Shown: positions 54,074 through 62,900 of the stretch, piece by piece
Numbering within the stretch: the first letter of the stretch is position 1
Layout of the letters: each line of letters begins with the position of its first letter
Source: Alphaproteobacteria bacterium
GTDB lineage: Bacteria > Pseudomonadota > Alphaproteobacteria > Ferrovibrionales > Ferrovibrionaceae
Assembly: GCA_017307375.1 (NCBI GenBank)
Contig: JAFKFH010000011.1
Coordinates: forward strand, 186,001-250,000
Direction of reading: 5' to 3'
DNA: 64,000 nt
Translations under genes and position numbers: made by a program
Notes under the pieces: generated by a model
What the model was told of the DNA's origin: nothing
The model's input: the letters and a program-made list of their open reading frames with translations, nothing else
The model's database searches: none

Positions 54074-54604
54074 CTATGGCAAACTAGGTGCGGGGCGATT
54101 AGGGAACTTTCGTTGATAGAACCGGCAAGCATCCTCGGCACATAAAAATTTCACCTGCACTCCAGCAGCCTGCAGCGACTTCCACCAATCAAGCCACTTG
54201 CAATCTGCCGCTTGCAAAACTGTGGGTTTATCTGGGTGACAGTGGGCAACAGCCGCAAACTTTCTATCTGGTGGATCAAAATGAGGCTGCAAATCCAAAT
54301 CTGGAAACTCTTCAAAAATACTATCTTCTACTTCAGTCAACTTCACTTGATGTACGAATTCTTCATTTTTCCTATTCTGAAGCAGCCACTTTAGAAAAGC
54401 ATCACCAGCACCCTTGGGTTGATTAGGTTTAGTTTTGTTCAAATACTCACGCAGTATAAGAAAAGAGTCATCGATTACCACCACCCCATATTTCTTTGAA
54501 TTTGATAGAACTTCAATACAAATTCGCCTGCACGCCGACGAAACATCAGGATGATCGCCATTAGCGACAAGGAGTACGTTCGTGTCTATGACAACCTTGG
54601 CCAT
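54074..54604 (-). CDS. PIN-like nuclease partner of an AAA ATPase
   Basis: 176 residues. VVIDTNVLL at the N terminus and a spaced set of acidic residues (Asp7, Glu53 in LREYL, Asp113 in PPDRKFAAVAHC, Asp134 in AADCKWLDW) match the PIN active site, predicting a metal-dependent RNase. Its ATG overlaps the stop of the ATPase gene (TAATG), so the two are translated together. Base composition is AT-rich and unlike the surrounding genome, suggesting transfer. A toxin role is inferred, not shown. Confidence 0.78.
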   Translation of the reverse strand: MAKVVIDTNVLLVANGDHPDVSSACRRICIEVLSNSKKYGVVVIDDSFLILREYLNKTKPNQPKGAGDAFLKWLLQNRKNEEFVHQVKLTEVEDSIFEEFPDLDLQPHFDPPDRKFAAVAHCHPDKPTVLQAADCKWLDWWKSLQAAGVQVKFLCAEDACRFYQRKFPNRPAPSLP

Positions 54605-55992
54605 TAGGTCGCCTTGCCATTCGAACCAGGCGATCGATCAAGAGCCGCCAACGCCCGGGCTGCTATATCTGCCATTTCATCACCGAAGAAATTTTCGGGC
54701 CAGTTTAGGATCTCTCCTGTGGGATCTACCTTTAAAGTTTCCAACTCCGCATCGCCATGGGAATTTCTAACAAAGTAGATTGCTATTTCACTTGGCTGAA
54801 CGACCCCCTCAGCCACGCGTCGCTGCAATCGGGTAAGAAAATGCTCAGAGTGGGTTTCAATGATAAGCTGTGTCTGTCTTGGCGTTCCGTTTTCATACGC
54901 CTGAATAGCACTTATGAACGCATCAGCTAGATTTGATTGGGCCATGGGATGAAGATGAATTTCTGGTTGTTCCATCCAGATCGTCGACCCAGGCGCAGCG
55001 TAAAACGCCTGCACCAATGCGGGTAAAACTTGAGAAACGCCGAAGCCTACATCAGTGAGTTTGACCTGAGATGCCTTAGAGTGAGTTCTAACAAGAACTT
55101 CATATTCCTTGCGACCCTTTGCAACAGGCACTACATCAAATTCAGCAATGACGCCAAGATCAACAAGCCAAGCCGCAATAAATGCATCGAAACGCTGGCG
55201 ACGCTGCTTATATCCTCTGTTCAATACGCGCCCCTGCTCACTTGCCGCGAGTAGTGCAGCAATTGAATATTCCCCTTGCTGTCCAACATCCGCCGGCATT
55301 TCACCGGCCCATTGATACACGCGCTTCGGTGGACTACGAAGAGGTCCAAGGTAATAAACTCGATCCAAGACGCGCTCTGTTTCCAAAGCAAATCCAGCTA
55401 AGAAATCTGCGTTCTGATATCGCAGCAGTGTGCGATCGGCAAAGCGGTAGAACTTCTCAGGCGGCTCAGCGGGCCACTTACGGCCTGGAGCATGGTAAAG
55501 CTTCAAAGGCGTACACTCTAATGTACCCCCCGCCCCACTTCTACCATGAACCACTGAAATTTGTTCCATTCCCTCATTTAGCAATGCGTATGAGATAGAA
55601 TTAATCTGCGGTTGTTCTGATTTATCGGCGACCAATTCCGCCGACAAGAGCATTTCATTACCGGAGAAAATCTCCTTATTTGCTAGAGAATTTTTTACAG
55701 TCGTAGGCTTTGACAACCGCCAACGCAAAGAAAAGCTTAGTGTCTCATTCAAATTATGGCCATGCATGCAATCAGAGAATGTTCCTAAATCAATGAGAGA
55801 GTTCTCATCACCCAAATGTAGTGCTCGCTTGCGGTCAGACATCTGGACAGTTTGCTTAAGAGCCAACAGAATGTGACCAAGACTGGATTTTCCAGAACTA
55901 TTTGTTCCAAATATTACAGTCAGAGGAGCCAAGCGAATACGGCCAGTGTCTCGCCAAGCTTTAAAATTCTTCACCTGCATCTCAGTCAGCAT
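54604..55992 (-). CDS. AAA15/AAA21-type ATPase with DUF3696-like C terminus (OLD/SMC-like)
   Basis: 462 residues. LTEMQVKNFKAW then Walker A FGTNSSGKSS (29-37), an ABC-like signature LTDVGFGVSQVLPALVQAF, Walker B STIWMEQPEIHLHP and the H-loop ETHSEHFLTRLQRR; the C terminus WPENFFGDEMADIAARAL is DUF3696-like. There is no TOPRIM domain. ATG 55992 is chosen because AGGGG lies 6 nt upstream; an 18-residue extension to 56046 is unlikely. AT-rich. Pairing of such ATPases with a small nuclease recalls phage-defence modules such as Septu and PARIS. Confidence 0.85.
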   Translation of the reverse strand: MLTEMQVKNFKAWRDTGRIRLAPLTVIFGTNSSGKSSLGHILLALKQTVQMSDRKRALHLGDENSLIDLGTFSDCMHGHNLNETLSFSLRWRLSKPTTVKNSLANKEIFSGNEMLLSAELVADKSEQPQINSISYALLNEGMEQISVVHGRSGAGGTLECTPLKLYHAPGRKWPAEPPEKFYRFADRTLLRYQNADFLAGFALETERVLDRVYYLGPLRSPPKRVYQWAGEMPADVGQQGEYSIAALLAASEQGRVLNRGYKQRRQRFDAFIAAWLVDLGVIAEFDVVPVAKGRKEYEVLVRTHSKASQVKLTDVGFGVSQVLPALVQAFYAAPGSTIWMEQPEIHLHPMAQSNLADAFISAIQAYENGTPRQTQLIIETHSEHFLTRLQRRVAEGVVQPSEIAIYFVRNSHGDAELETLKVDPTGEILNWPENFFGDEMADIAARALAALDRSPGSNGKAT

Positions 55993-56240
55993 AAATAACC
56001 CCTTGAGTAGCAATTTTCTTATATCGAAAAACAGCCGAGTAGGCAATTCTCCCCCTTGAGAAAATCTAAGTTTAATTGCTCTCCGTCGATCACGGCAATA
56101 TTGGCCGAAAATTCTGATAATATGGCACGCAATTCCTCGCTGACGACCTAGCCTGCCACAAGCAGGACGTCCTATTTTTTTGAAAAAATCCGATAGAGTA
56201 AGGCAATTTTATAGTCATCTATTATTAGAAGAGGCAATCT

Positions 56241-57383
56241 ATGAACAAGGGCCTGCGTCTCTCAGAAAAGTGGTTTCAGCGCGGGCTGTGGCTGATCGCC
56301 GTGGTCTTCGCCCTGTTCCTGATCGGGCTGGGCGGGCTGATCGTCGACGACCTGCCGAAGGTCGAGCAAAGCTATCGGCTGGAAGATTTCCTCGACCAGG
56401 CGGCAGCCGGCCCGCTGAAGGCCGAGATCGCCAGGATCGACGCCGATACTAAGGCGAAGGGCGAGGCGCTGCAGACCGCCCGGCAGGTCGTGGCTGCCGC
56501 GGCCGGAGACACGCGCCAGGGCCGGCAAAGCTTCGATGCCTGGGTCAGGACCCGGACCGCCACCGGCAATGCCGGCCAGGATGCCGAACTGCTGGAACGC
56601 ACGCGGCAGATGGATGCCCTGGTCGCCCGCCAGCGGGCCGCCGAACGCGAGGTCGAGGCGCTCGACCAGGCGACGAGCGAGCTGAGCCGGCAACGTCTGC
56701 AGGCGACGAGCCAGCTCAACGCGCTGAACGTCGAGGCGCGCACAAAACTCGGCGCGGCGCGGCGCTGGCAGGAAATGCGCGTCTTCGGCATCCGCCTGGC
56801 CTTCACCCTGCCGCCATTGGTGATCGCCGGCTGGCTGTTTGCGAAATACCGCAAGAGCACCTACTGGCCGTTCGTGTGGGGATTCATCTTCTTCGCGCTG
56901 TTCGGCTTTTTCGTCGAACTGGTGCCCTACCTGCCGTCCTATGGCGGCTATGTCCGCTATATCGTCGGCATCGTCGTCACGCTGGTGGTCGGCCGCTACC
57001 TGATCGTCGCCCTGCAGCGCTACCTCGCCCGCCAGCGCGAGGTCGAGGCCCAGCCCGACGAGCAGCGGCGCGAGGCGCTGGACTACGAACTCGCGCACAG
57101 CCGGATGATCAAGAACATCTGTCCCGGCTGCGAACGCCCGATCGACACGGCGGATGCGACGCGCAATTTCTGCACCCATTGCGGCATCTGCCTGTTCGAT
57201 CATTGCCAGGCCTGCTCGGCCCGCAAGAACGCCTTCGCCCGCTACTGCTATTCATGCGGCACCCCGGCCCGCCCCGACGCGCGCGCCACGGTACCGCCGG
57301 CGACGGTGAGCGGCGATACCATGCCGCCGCTGGGCAGCGGCGGCTCCCTGAGCAACCCGGCGCCCGATCTGACCCCTGGCTGA
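56241..57383 (+). CDS. Membrane protein with coiled coil and double zinc ribbon
   Basis: 380 residues of unknown function. One membrane helix near the N terminus (LWLIAVVFALFLIGLGGLIV), a periplasm-side coiled coil (about 50-170) rich in Gln/Glu/Arg, and three further hydrophobic segments (about 185-270). Then comes a cytoplasmic tail with CPGCERPID, CTHCGICLFDHCQACS and CYSCG, which read as two zinc ribbons, and a Pro-rich end. GAGG 6 nt before ATG. First gene to the right of the AT-rich island; its 190-bp upstream region is still AT-rich. Confidence 0.7.
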   Translation: MNKGLRLSEKWFQRGLWLIAVVFALFLIGLGGLIVDDLPKVEQSYRLEDFLDQAAAGPLKAEIARIDADTKAKGEALQTARQVVAAAAGDTRQGRQSFDAWVRTRTATGNAGQDAELLERTRQMDALVARQRAAEREVEALDQATSELSRQRLQATSQLNALNVEARTKLGAARRWQEMRVFGIRLAFTLPPLVIAGWLFAKYRKSTYWPFVWGFIFFALFGFFVELVPYLPSYGGYVRYIVGIVVTLVVGRYLIVALQRYLARQREVEAQPDEQRREALDYELAHSRMIKNICPGCERPIDTADATRNFCTHCGICLFDHCQACSARKNAFARYCYSCGTPARPDARATVPPATVSGDTMPPLGSGGSLSNPAPDLTPG

Positions 57384-57452
57384 GCGTAGACACGGGACAC
57401 CATCCTCGGCATAGTCGCGGGCGGCAGAACGCTTGAGGGAATGGAAATCGGC

Positions 57453-58151
57453 ATGAAGCTGATGCGAGTTGTGTGCGGCGCCATGGTGTTGCCGCTGGTC
57501 ATTGCGTGTGCGTCCGTCGCGATCAACCCTGCCGACGAGGCCAAGCCCAAGATCGGCATGGAGCCCGCGATCGGCACGGAAACCACTGCCAATGTCGGCG
57601 GACTGATGTTCAGCCAGTACGATTATCTGGTGGGCCGCGGCGCAACCACCCGACTGGCCTTCCACGACACAATCGGACCGGGCGCGATGGTCGACGTGCC
57701 GGCCGGGGCATCGCTGGTCAGTGCGATGGTCAATGGCCGGCAGGCCTATTGCACCACCTGGAATGCCTATGTCACCTGGAACGTGCGCTCGCCCGTCTGC
57801 ATGTTCGACACGAACAATGATGGCGTCCTCGATAAGTACTACGTCACCGGGACGTTCTCAGGCATCGAATTCAATGCGCACGTGCCCTACGTGGTGGGCG
57901 AAGTGCCAGTTGATGCTGCCGGCTACAAATACGAACTCTACTACCAAGGCGCCGACCGGGATGTGGTGCGGCTGACCTTCCGCGAGTTCAAGGACAAGTT
58001 CTCACAGGCCGCGATGCAGCAGGACATCACCTACACGCTGCAGTCGCCTGGCCCCACACAGGTGTCTTTTCGCAACGTTCGGCTGACCATCATCTCGGCC
58101 GACAACCACGCCATACGGTATTCCGTGCAGTCGCCTTTCGTCTCAAAATAG
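57453..58151 (+). CDS. Putative lipoprotein of unknown function
   Basis: 232 residues. MKLMRVVCGAMVLPLVIACAS is a lipoprotein signal with lipobox LVIAC (Cys19 predicted to be lipidated). The mature part has no recognised domain; FDTNNDGVLDKYYVTG resembles a calcium-loop-like (DxNNDG) segment. ATG 57441 four residues upstream is an alternative. Codon use is mixed and slightly less GC-biased than its neighbours. It is followed by the iron-type importer but is not clearly linked to it. Confidence 0.65.
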   Translation: MKLMRVVCGAMVLPLVIACASVAINPADEAKPKIGMEPAIGTETTANVGGLMFSQYDYLVGRGATTRLAFHDTIGPGAMVDVPAGASLVSAMVNGRQAYCTTWNAYVTWNVRSPVCMFDTNNDGVLDKYYVTGTFSGIEFNAHVPYVVGEVPVDAAGYKYELYYQGADRDVVRLTFREFKDKFSQAAMQQDITYTLQSPGPTQVSFRNVRLTIISADNHAIRYSVQSPFVSK

Positions 58152-58234
58152 GCGGGCTTTCGCCGAAGCGTCATGCTCCTGTAACATCGCTACGCTCAAT
58201 AGCGGGGCATCCAGCCCTGGAATTCAGGAAGCCC

Positions 58235-59224
58235 ATGATGCGCGCCCGCCTCGCTACCCTCGCCATCGTCCTGGCCGCCGCCGGCTTTGCCGGCACGGCC
58301 GTCGCCCAGGACGGCAAGCTCGTGGTCTACACCTCCCAGCCGTCCGACCAGATGGCCGAGGTGGTCAAGGCGTTCAATGCCGATTACCCGAATGTAAAGG
58401 TCGAGCTGTTCCGCTCCGGCACCACCGAGGTGATGAGCAAGCTGAAGGCCGAATTCGCCGCCGGCAGCCCGCAGGCCGATGTGGTGCTGATCGCCGATTC
58501 GGTCGCCGCGACCCAGTTGAAGCAGGAAGGCCGCCTGCTGGCCTATCCGGAGGCGCCGGTCGCCCGCCTGCCCAAGGCGCTGGTCGATCCGGACATGACC
58601 TTCTTCGGCACCAAGCTGATCACCACCGGCATCGTCTACAACACAAGACTGGTGACGAAGGCGCCGACCTCGTGGAACGACCTGCTGCCCAAGGAGGCCG
58701 CGAAGTCGACGATCATGCCGAGCCCGCTCTATTCCGGTGCGGCCGCCATCCATGTCGGCACCGTCGTCCAGCAGCCGGCCTTCGGCTGGAAATGGTTCGA
58801 GACTGTCGCCGACGGCGGCGGCGCCGCCGGCAAGGGCAACGGCTCGGTGATCGATGCGGTCGCGCGCGGCGAGAAGGCCTACGGCATCATCGTCGAATAC
58901 ATGGCCTACAATGCCGCCGCCAAGGGTTCGCCGGTCGCCTTCGCCTTCCCCGCCGAGGGCATCACCGCCGTGACCCAGCCGGTCGCGATCCTCAAGACCA
59001 CGAAGAATCCGGCCGCGGCCAAGGCCTTCGTCAACTGGCAGCTCGGCGAGGCCGCGCAGCGCCAGTCGGTCGCCCAGGGCTATTTCCCGATCCTGCCCGA
59101 CATCACCCCGCCGCCCGGCTACCCCTCGCCCGCCGGGCTGAAGATCATCGAGGCCGACCCCGCCAAACTGCTGGCCGAGGACGAGGCCAACAAGAAGAAG
59201 TTCGCAGACCTCTACGGTGGTTGA
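58235..59224 (+). CDS. Iron-type ABC transporter substrate-binding protein (AfuA/FbpA family)
   Basis: 329 residues with a signal peptide (to GTAVAQ). KLVVYTSQPSDQMAEVVKAFNADYPNVKVELFRSGTTEV is the family opening, and YGIIVEYMAYN and NPAAAKAFVNWQLGEAAQ are typical. Ligands in this family include ferric iron, 2-aminoethylphosphonate and small organic anions; no clear Tyr-Tyr iron-binding pair is seen (only VEYMAYN), so iron is not certain. First gene of a three-gene importer operon. Confidence 0.88.
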   Translation: MMRARLATLAIVLAAAGFAGTAVAQDGKLVVYTSQPSDQMAEVVKAFNADYPNVKVELFRSGTTEVMSKLKAEFAAGSPQADVVLIADSVAATQLKQEGRLLAYPEAPVARLPKALVDPDMTFFGTKLITTGIVYNTRLVTKAPTSWNDLLPKEAAKSTIMPSPLYSGAAAIHVGTVVQQPAFGWKWFETVADGGGAAGKGNGSVIDAVARGEKAYGIIVEYMAYNAAAKGSPVAFAFPAEGITAVTQPVAILKTTKNPAAAKAFVNWQLGEAAQRQSVAQGYFPILPDITPPPGYPSPAGLKIIEADPAKLLAEDEANKKKFADLYGG

Positions 59225-60935
59225 CGCCTCCCTTACCAATCCGGTCCAGCGCCGCCGGCCGTTCCGCCTCGATCCGGCGGCGCTGCTGATCCTGGCGCTC
59301 GCCCTTTACGTCGGCGTGCTGATCGTCTGGCCGCTGGGCCGGCTGCTGGCCGAGGCCGTGGCCGGCCCGGGCGGGCTGATCGGCGAGGTCTGGTCGTCGC
59401 GCGCCACCCGGCGCGCCCTGGCCAACACGCTGGAATCGGGGTTGTGGGCCACGGCGCTCGCCACCCTGCTCGGCCTCGGTTTCGCGCTGCTGCTGGCGCT
59501 GACCGACCTGCGCGGCCGCGGCGCCGTTGCCTTCCTGCTGCTGATCCCGCTCCTGGTGCCGCCGCAGATCACCGCGATGGCCTGGGCCGACCTCGTCGGG
59601 CCGGGCAGCCCGGTGCTGGGCCTCGTCGGCCTCGGCCCCCCGGCCGGCCAGGCCAATCCGCTGCATTCGGGCGCCGGGGTCGCACTGGTGATGGGCGTCG
59701 AGCACATGACCATCGTCTTTCTCGCGGTCATGGCCGGCGCCCGCCAGGTGCCGCGCGACCTCATCGAGGCGGCGCGGCTCAACGGGGCCGGCCCGTGGCG
59801 TACCCTGCGGGCGGTCATCCTGCCGCTGCTGCGGCCGGCGATCCTGTCGGGCGCGGCGCTGGCCTTCGTCGCCGCGATCGGCAATTTCGGCGTGCCCGCC
59901 CTGCTCGGCATTCCCGGCCGCTATCCGACCCTGACCACGCTGGTCTATCAGCGGCTGAACGGCTTCGGCCCCGGCGTGCTGGGCGAGGTTGCGGCGATCG
60001 CGCTGCTGCTGATGCTGCTGGCCGGGGCGGGGCTGGCCCTGCGCGGCCTGGCCGCCCGCGGATCGCGCATTGCGGTCGATCGCGTCGGCCCGTCGCTCGC
60101 CCCCTTCCCCCTCGGCCGCTGGCGCGCGCCGGTCGAGTTCGCGGCCTGGACGCTGGCCGGCCTGCTGGCGCTGCTGCCGCTTGCGGCGCTGGTCGGCACG
60201 GCGCTGGTTCCAGCGCTCGGCGTCGCGCTCAGCTGGGAAACCGCCACGCTCGACAATCTGCGCCTCGTGCTGTTCGAACAGGACGCGACGCGGCGGGCAC
60301 TGGCCAATTCGCTGTTTCTCGCCGCCATCGCCGCGGTGGTCAGTGCGGTCGTGGCGCTGCCGCTCGGCTATCTCGCGGTGCTGCGCCGCTCCGGCGCCGC
60401 CCGCGCACTCGACATCGTCGCCGACGCGCCCTATGCGATCCCCGGTATCGCGCTGGCCATCGCGCTGATCCTGGTGTTCCTCAAGCCGCTGCCCGTCATC
60501 GGCATCAGCCTCTACGGCACGCTCGGCATCCTGGCCGTCGCCTATCTGTCGCGGTTCCTGAGCCTGGCGCTGCGCCCGACCGCCGCCGCCTTCGCCCAGA
60601 TCGATCCGGCTCTGGAAGAAGCGGCCAGCATCGCCGGTGCCGGGCTGCTGCGCCGGCTTGCCCGCATCCTGGCGCCGCAGGCCGCCGCCGCCGCGGCCGC
60701 CGGCGCGGTGCTCGTGTTCATCAACGCGGCCAACGAACTGACGCTGTCGGCGCTGCTGTGGTCGACCGGGCACGAGACCCTGGGGGTCACCGTGTTCTCG
60801 CTGCACTACGAGGGCAATGCGCCGGCCGCGGCCGCCATGGCGCTGGTATCGGTCGCCGTGGTGCTGCTGCTCGCGGCCGCCCTGGCCCGGCTGGGCCGCC
60901 ACCTGCCGCGCGGGACCCTGCCATGGCAAGCCTGA
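59217..60935 (+). CDS. ABC transporter permease, double-length (FbpB/AfuB type)
   Basis: 572 residues made of two homologous permease halves. EAA loops are EAARLNGAGPWRTLRAVILPLLRP (about 180-205) and EEAASIAGAGLLRRLARILAPQA (about 465-488). About twelve hydrophobic segments. The GTG start overlaps the binding-protein stop by 8 nt, and the end overlaps the ATPase start by 13 nt. Such fused permeases are the rule in the ferric-iron importer family. Confidence 0.92.
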   Translation: MVDASLTNPVQRRRPFRLDPAALLILALALYVGVLIVWPLGRLLAEAVAGPGGLIGEVWSSRATRRALANTLESGLWATALATLLGLGFALLLALTDLRGRGAVAFLLLIPLLVPPQITAMAWADLVGPGSPVLGLVGLGPPAGQANPLHSGAGVALVMGVEHMTIVFLAVMAGARQVPRDLIEAARLNGAGPWRTLRAVILPLLRPAILSGAALAFVAAIGNFGVPALLGIPGRYPTLTTLVYQRLNGFGPGVLGEVAAIALLLMLLAGAGLALRGLAARGSRIAVDRVGPSLAPFPLGRWRAPVEFAAWTLAGLLALLPLAALVGTALVPALGVALSWETATLDNLRLVLFEQDATRRALANSLFLAAIAAVVSAVVALPLGYLAVLRRSGAARALDIVADAPYAIPGIALAIALILVFLKPLPVIGISLYGTLGILAVAYLSRFLSLALRPTAAAFAQIDPALEEAASIAGAGLLRRLARILAPQAAAAAAAGAVLVFINAANELTLSALLWSTGHETLGVTVFSLHYEGNAPAAAAMALVSVAVVLLLAAALARLGRHLPRGTLPWQA

Positions 60936-61966
60936 GCCTGGAGGGCGTCAGCCGGCGCTTCGGCCCGACCACGGCGGTCGATCGCGTCTCGCTCGAGGTC
61001 GCCGATGGCAGCTTCGTCGCGCTGCTCGGCCCCTCCGGTTGCGGCAAGACCACGCTGCTGCGGCTGATTGCGGGATTCGAGGCGGCCGATGACGGGCTGA
61101 TCCGCATCGGCGGCGACGACGTCACCGGCTTGGCCCCGGAGGCGCGCGACCTCGGCATGGTGTTCCAGTCCTACGCGCTGTGGCCGCATATGACGGTGGC
61201 CGAGAACGTCGGCTTCGCCAAGGCCTTGTGGACGCTGCCCAAGGCCGAGGCGGCGGCGCGGGTCGGCGCCGCCCTCGACCTGGTCGGGCTGGCCGATTAC
61301 GGCCGACGGCGACCGGCCGAGCTGTCGGGCGGCCAGCGCCAGCGCGTCGCGCTTGCGCGCTGTTTCGCCAAGCGCCCCCGCGTCGTGCTGCTCGACGAGC
61401 CGCTGGCCAATCTCGACGCGCATCTGCGCGAGGCGATGCTGGTCGAATTCCGCCGTTTCCACCGCGAGACCGCCGCCACCTTCGTCTATGTCACCCATGA
61501 TCAGGCCGAGGCGATGTCGCTGGCCGATCGCATTGCGGTGATGAACGGTGGCCGGCTGGAACAGGTCGCCGCCCCCGAACGGCTCTATGCCGAACCGGCG
61601 ACCGCGATGGTCGCCCGCTTCGTCGGCGCCGGGCAGCTCGTGCCCGTCACCGTCGCCGGCAGCGTCGGGCCGGGGCGGCTCGCCGCCGATCTCTGGGGAT
61701 GCCGGGTCGAACTGCGCGGCGACGATGTGACCGGCCCGGCCACCGGCTGCCTGCGGCCCCGCGACCTCGCCCTGGCCGACGGCCCCGACGCCATTCCCGC
61801 CCGCCTGGCCTTCAGCACCTACCAGGGCGGCTTCTGGCATCTGGAGCTGGTTCCGGAAGCGGACGCGAGCCAGCGCCTGCGGCTGGAAAGCGACCGCCCG
61901 CCGCCGGCACCGGGCAGCCGGCTGGGACTGGCCGTGCGCGACGGCTGGGTGCTGCCGGGGCGTTAG
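60923..61966 (+). CDS. ABC transporter ATP-binding protein (FbpC/PotA type)
   Basis: 347 residues; Walker A GPSGCGKTT, signature LSGGQRQRVALARCF, Walker B VVLLDEPLANLDAHLR, H-loop VTHDQAEAMSLADRIAVM and a C-terminal TOBE domain (GCLRPRDLALA). Motor subunit of the preceding permease. The stop codon is interleaved with that of the convergent HMA gene. Confidence 0.93.
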   Translation: MASLSLEGVSRRFGPTTAVDRVSLEVADGSFVALLGPSGCGKTTLLRLIAGFEAADDGLIRIGGDDVTGLAPEARDLGMVFQSYALWPHMTVAENVGFAKALWTLPKAEAAARVGAALDLVGLADYGRRRPAELSGGQRQRVALARCFAKRPRVVLLDEPLANLDAHLREAMLVEFRRFHRETAATFVYVTHDQAEAMSLADRIAVMNGGRLEQVAAPERLYAEPATAMVARFVGAGQLVPVTVAGSVGPGRLAADLWGCRVELRGDDVTGPATGCLRPRDLALADGPDAIPARLAFSTYQGGFWHLELVPEADASQRLRLESDRPPPAPGSRLGLAVRDGWVLPGR

Positions 61967-62178
61967 GCGGCCTCGACGCCCTTCCAGGTGAATCCGGCGG
62001 CATCGATCGCCGCCCCCACCGCGGCCGGCTCGGCCCCGCCGCGCACCGTCACCCGGCCGCGATCGAGATCGACGGCGACCGAAGCGCCGGGGTCCAGCCG
62101 CTGCACCGCCCGGGTCACCGACCGGGCACAGCCGTCGCAGGTCATCCCCTCGACCAGATGGATCGTCGTCTCGCTCAT
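61963..62178 (-). CDS. Heavy-metal-associated (HMA) domain protein, CopZ-like
   Basis: 71 residues forming a single ferredoxin-like HMA fold with GMTCDGCARSVTRAV, the CxxC copper-binding motif. Start ATG 62178 preceded by a perfect AAGGAG at 6 nt. Likely a copper chaperone or sensor, but no copper P-type ATPase or CueR regulator is in the window, so it is an orphan here. Confidence 0.88.
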   Translation of the reverse strand: MSETTIHLVEGMTCDGCARSVTRAVQRLDPGASVAVDLDRGRVTVRGGAEPAAVGAAIDAAGFTWKGVEAA

Positions 62179-62276
62179 CGCCTGCTCCTTCACATTCCCG
62201 GCAGACATCGCCCGGACGGCGCCGGCCGTCAAGGTGGCGGGTTGCCTCGGGGGGACGGCTCCGCGATAACTGGGCG

Positions 62277-62882
62277 ATGCTCGACCCCTGGTCCCGCCGC
62301 CTGATCGACCCGCCGCTGAACGCCGTGGGCGCCCTGCTCGCCCGTGCCGGACTGGGGGCGGATGCCGTCACGCTCGTCGGCCTCGTCATCGGCCTCGGCG
62401 CCGTGCCGGCGCTGGCCTTCGGGCAATTCTGGCTGGCGCTCGGCCTGATCCTCGCCAACCGGCTAGCCGACGGCCTCGACGGGGCGATCGCCCGGGCCGC
62501 GGGCGCGTCGGACCGCGGCGGCTATCTCGACATCGTCGCCGATTTCGCCTTCTACGGCCTGATCCCCTTCGGCTTCGCCCTGGCCGACCCGGTGCGCAAC
62601 GCGCTGCCCGCGGCCTTCGTGCTGGCAAGCTTCATGGGCACCGCCTCGTCGTTCCTGGCCTTCGCCGCGCTGGCGGCCAAGCGCGGGCTGACAACCACCC
62701 GCCGCGGGCAGAAGTCGTTCTACCACCTGGGCGGCCTCGCCGAGGGCAGCGAGACCATCCTGTTCCTCGTCGCCGGCTGCCTGTTTCCGGCCTGGTTCCC
62801 CTGGCTGGCCTGGGGCTTCGGCACGCTGTGCTGGCTGACGACGCTCGGCCGCGTCGCGGCGGGCTGGCGCGACCTCGCATGA
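62277..62882 (+). CDS. CDP-alcohol phosphatidyltransferase family protein
   Basis: 201 residues, about five or six membrane helices. The CAP signature is complete: DGLDGAIARAAGASDRGGYLDIVADF (DGxxAR-x8-G-x3-D-x3-D, with an extra residue tolerated). It joins a CDP-activated lipid to an alcohol; the alcohol (glycerol phosphate, inositol or other) cannot be read. Short gap to the VOC gene, probably co-transcribed. Confidence 0.9.
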   Translation: MLDPWSRRLIDPPLNAVGALLARAGLGADAVTLVGLVIGLGAVPALAFGQFWLALGLILANRLADGLDGAIARAAGASDRGGYLDIVADFAFYGLIPFGFALADPVRNALPAAFVLASFMGTASSFLAFAALAAKRGLTTTRRGQKSFYHLGGLAEGSETILFLVAGCLFPAWFPWLAWGFGTLCWLTTLGRVAAGWRDLA

Positions 62883-62900
62883 TCTGCCACTAATTTGGGC

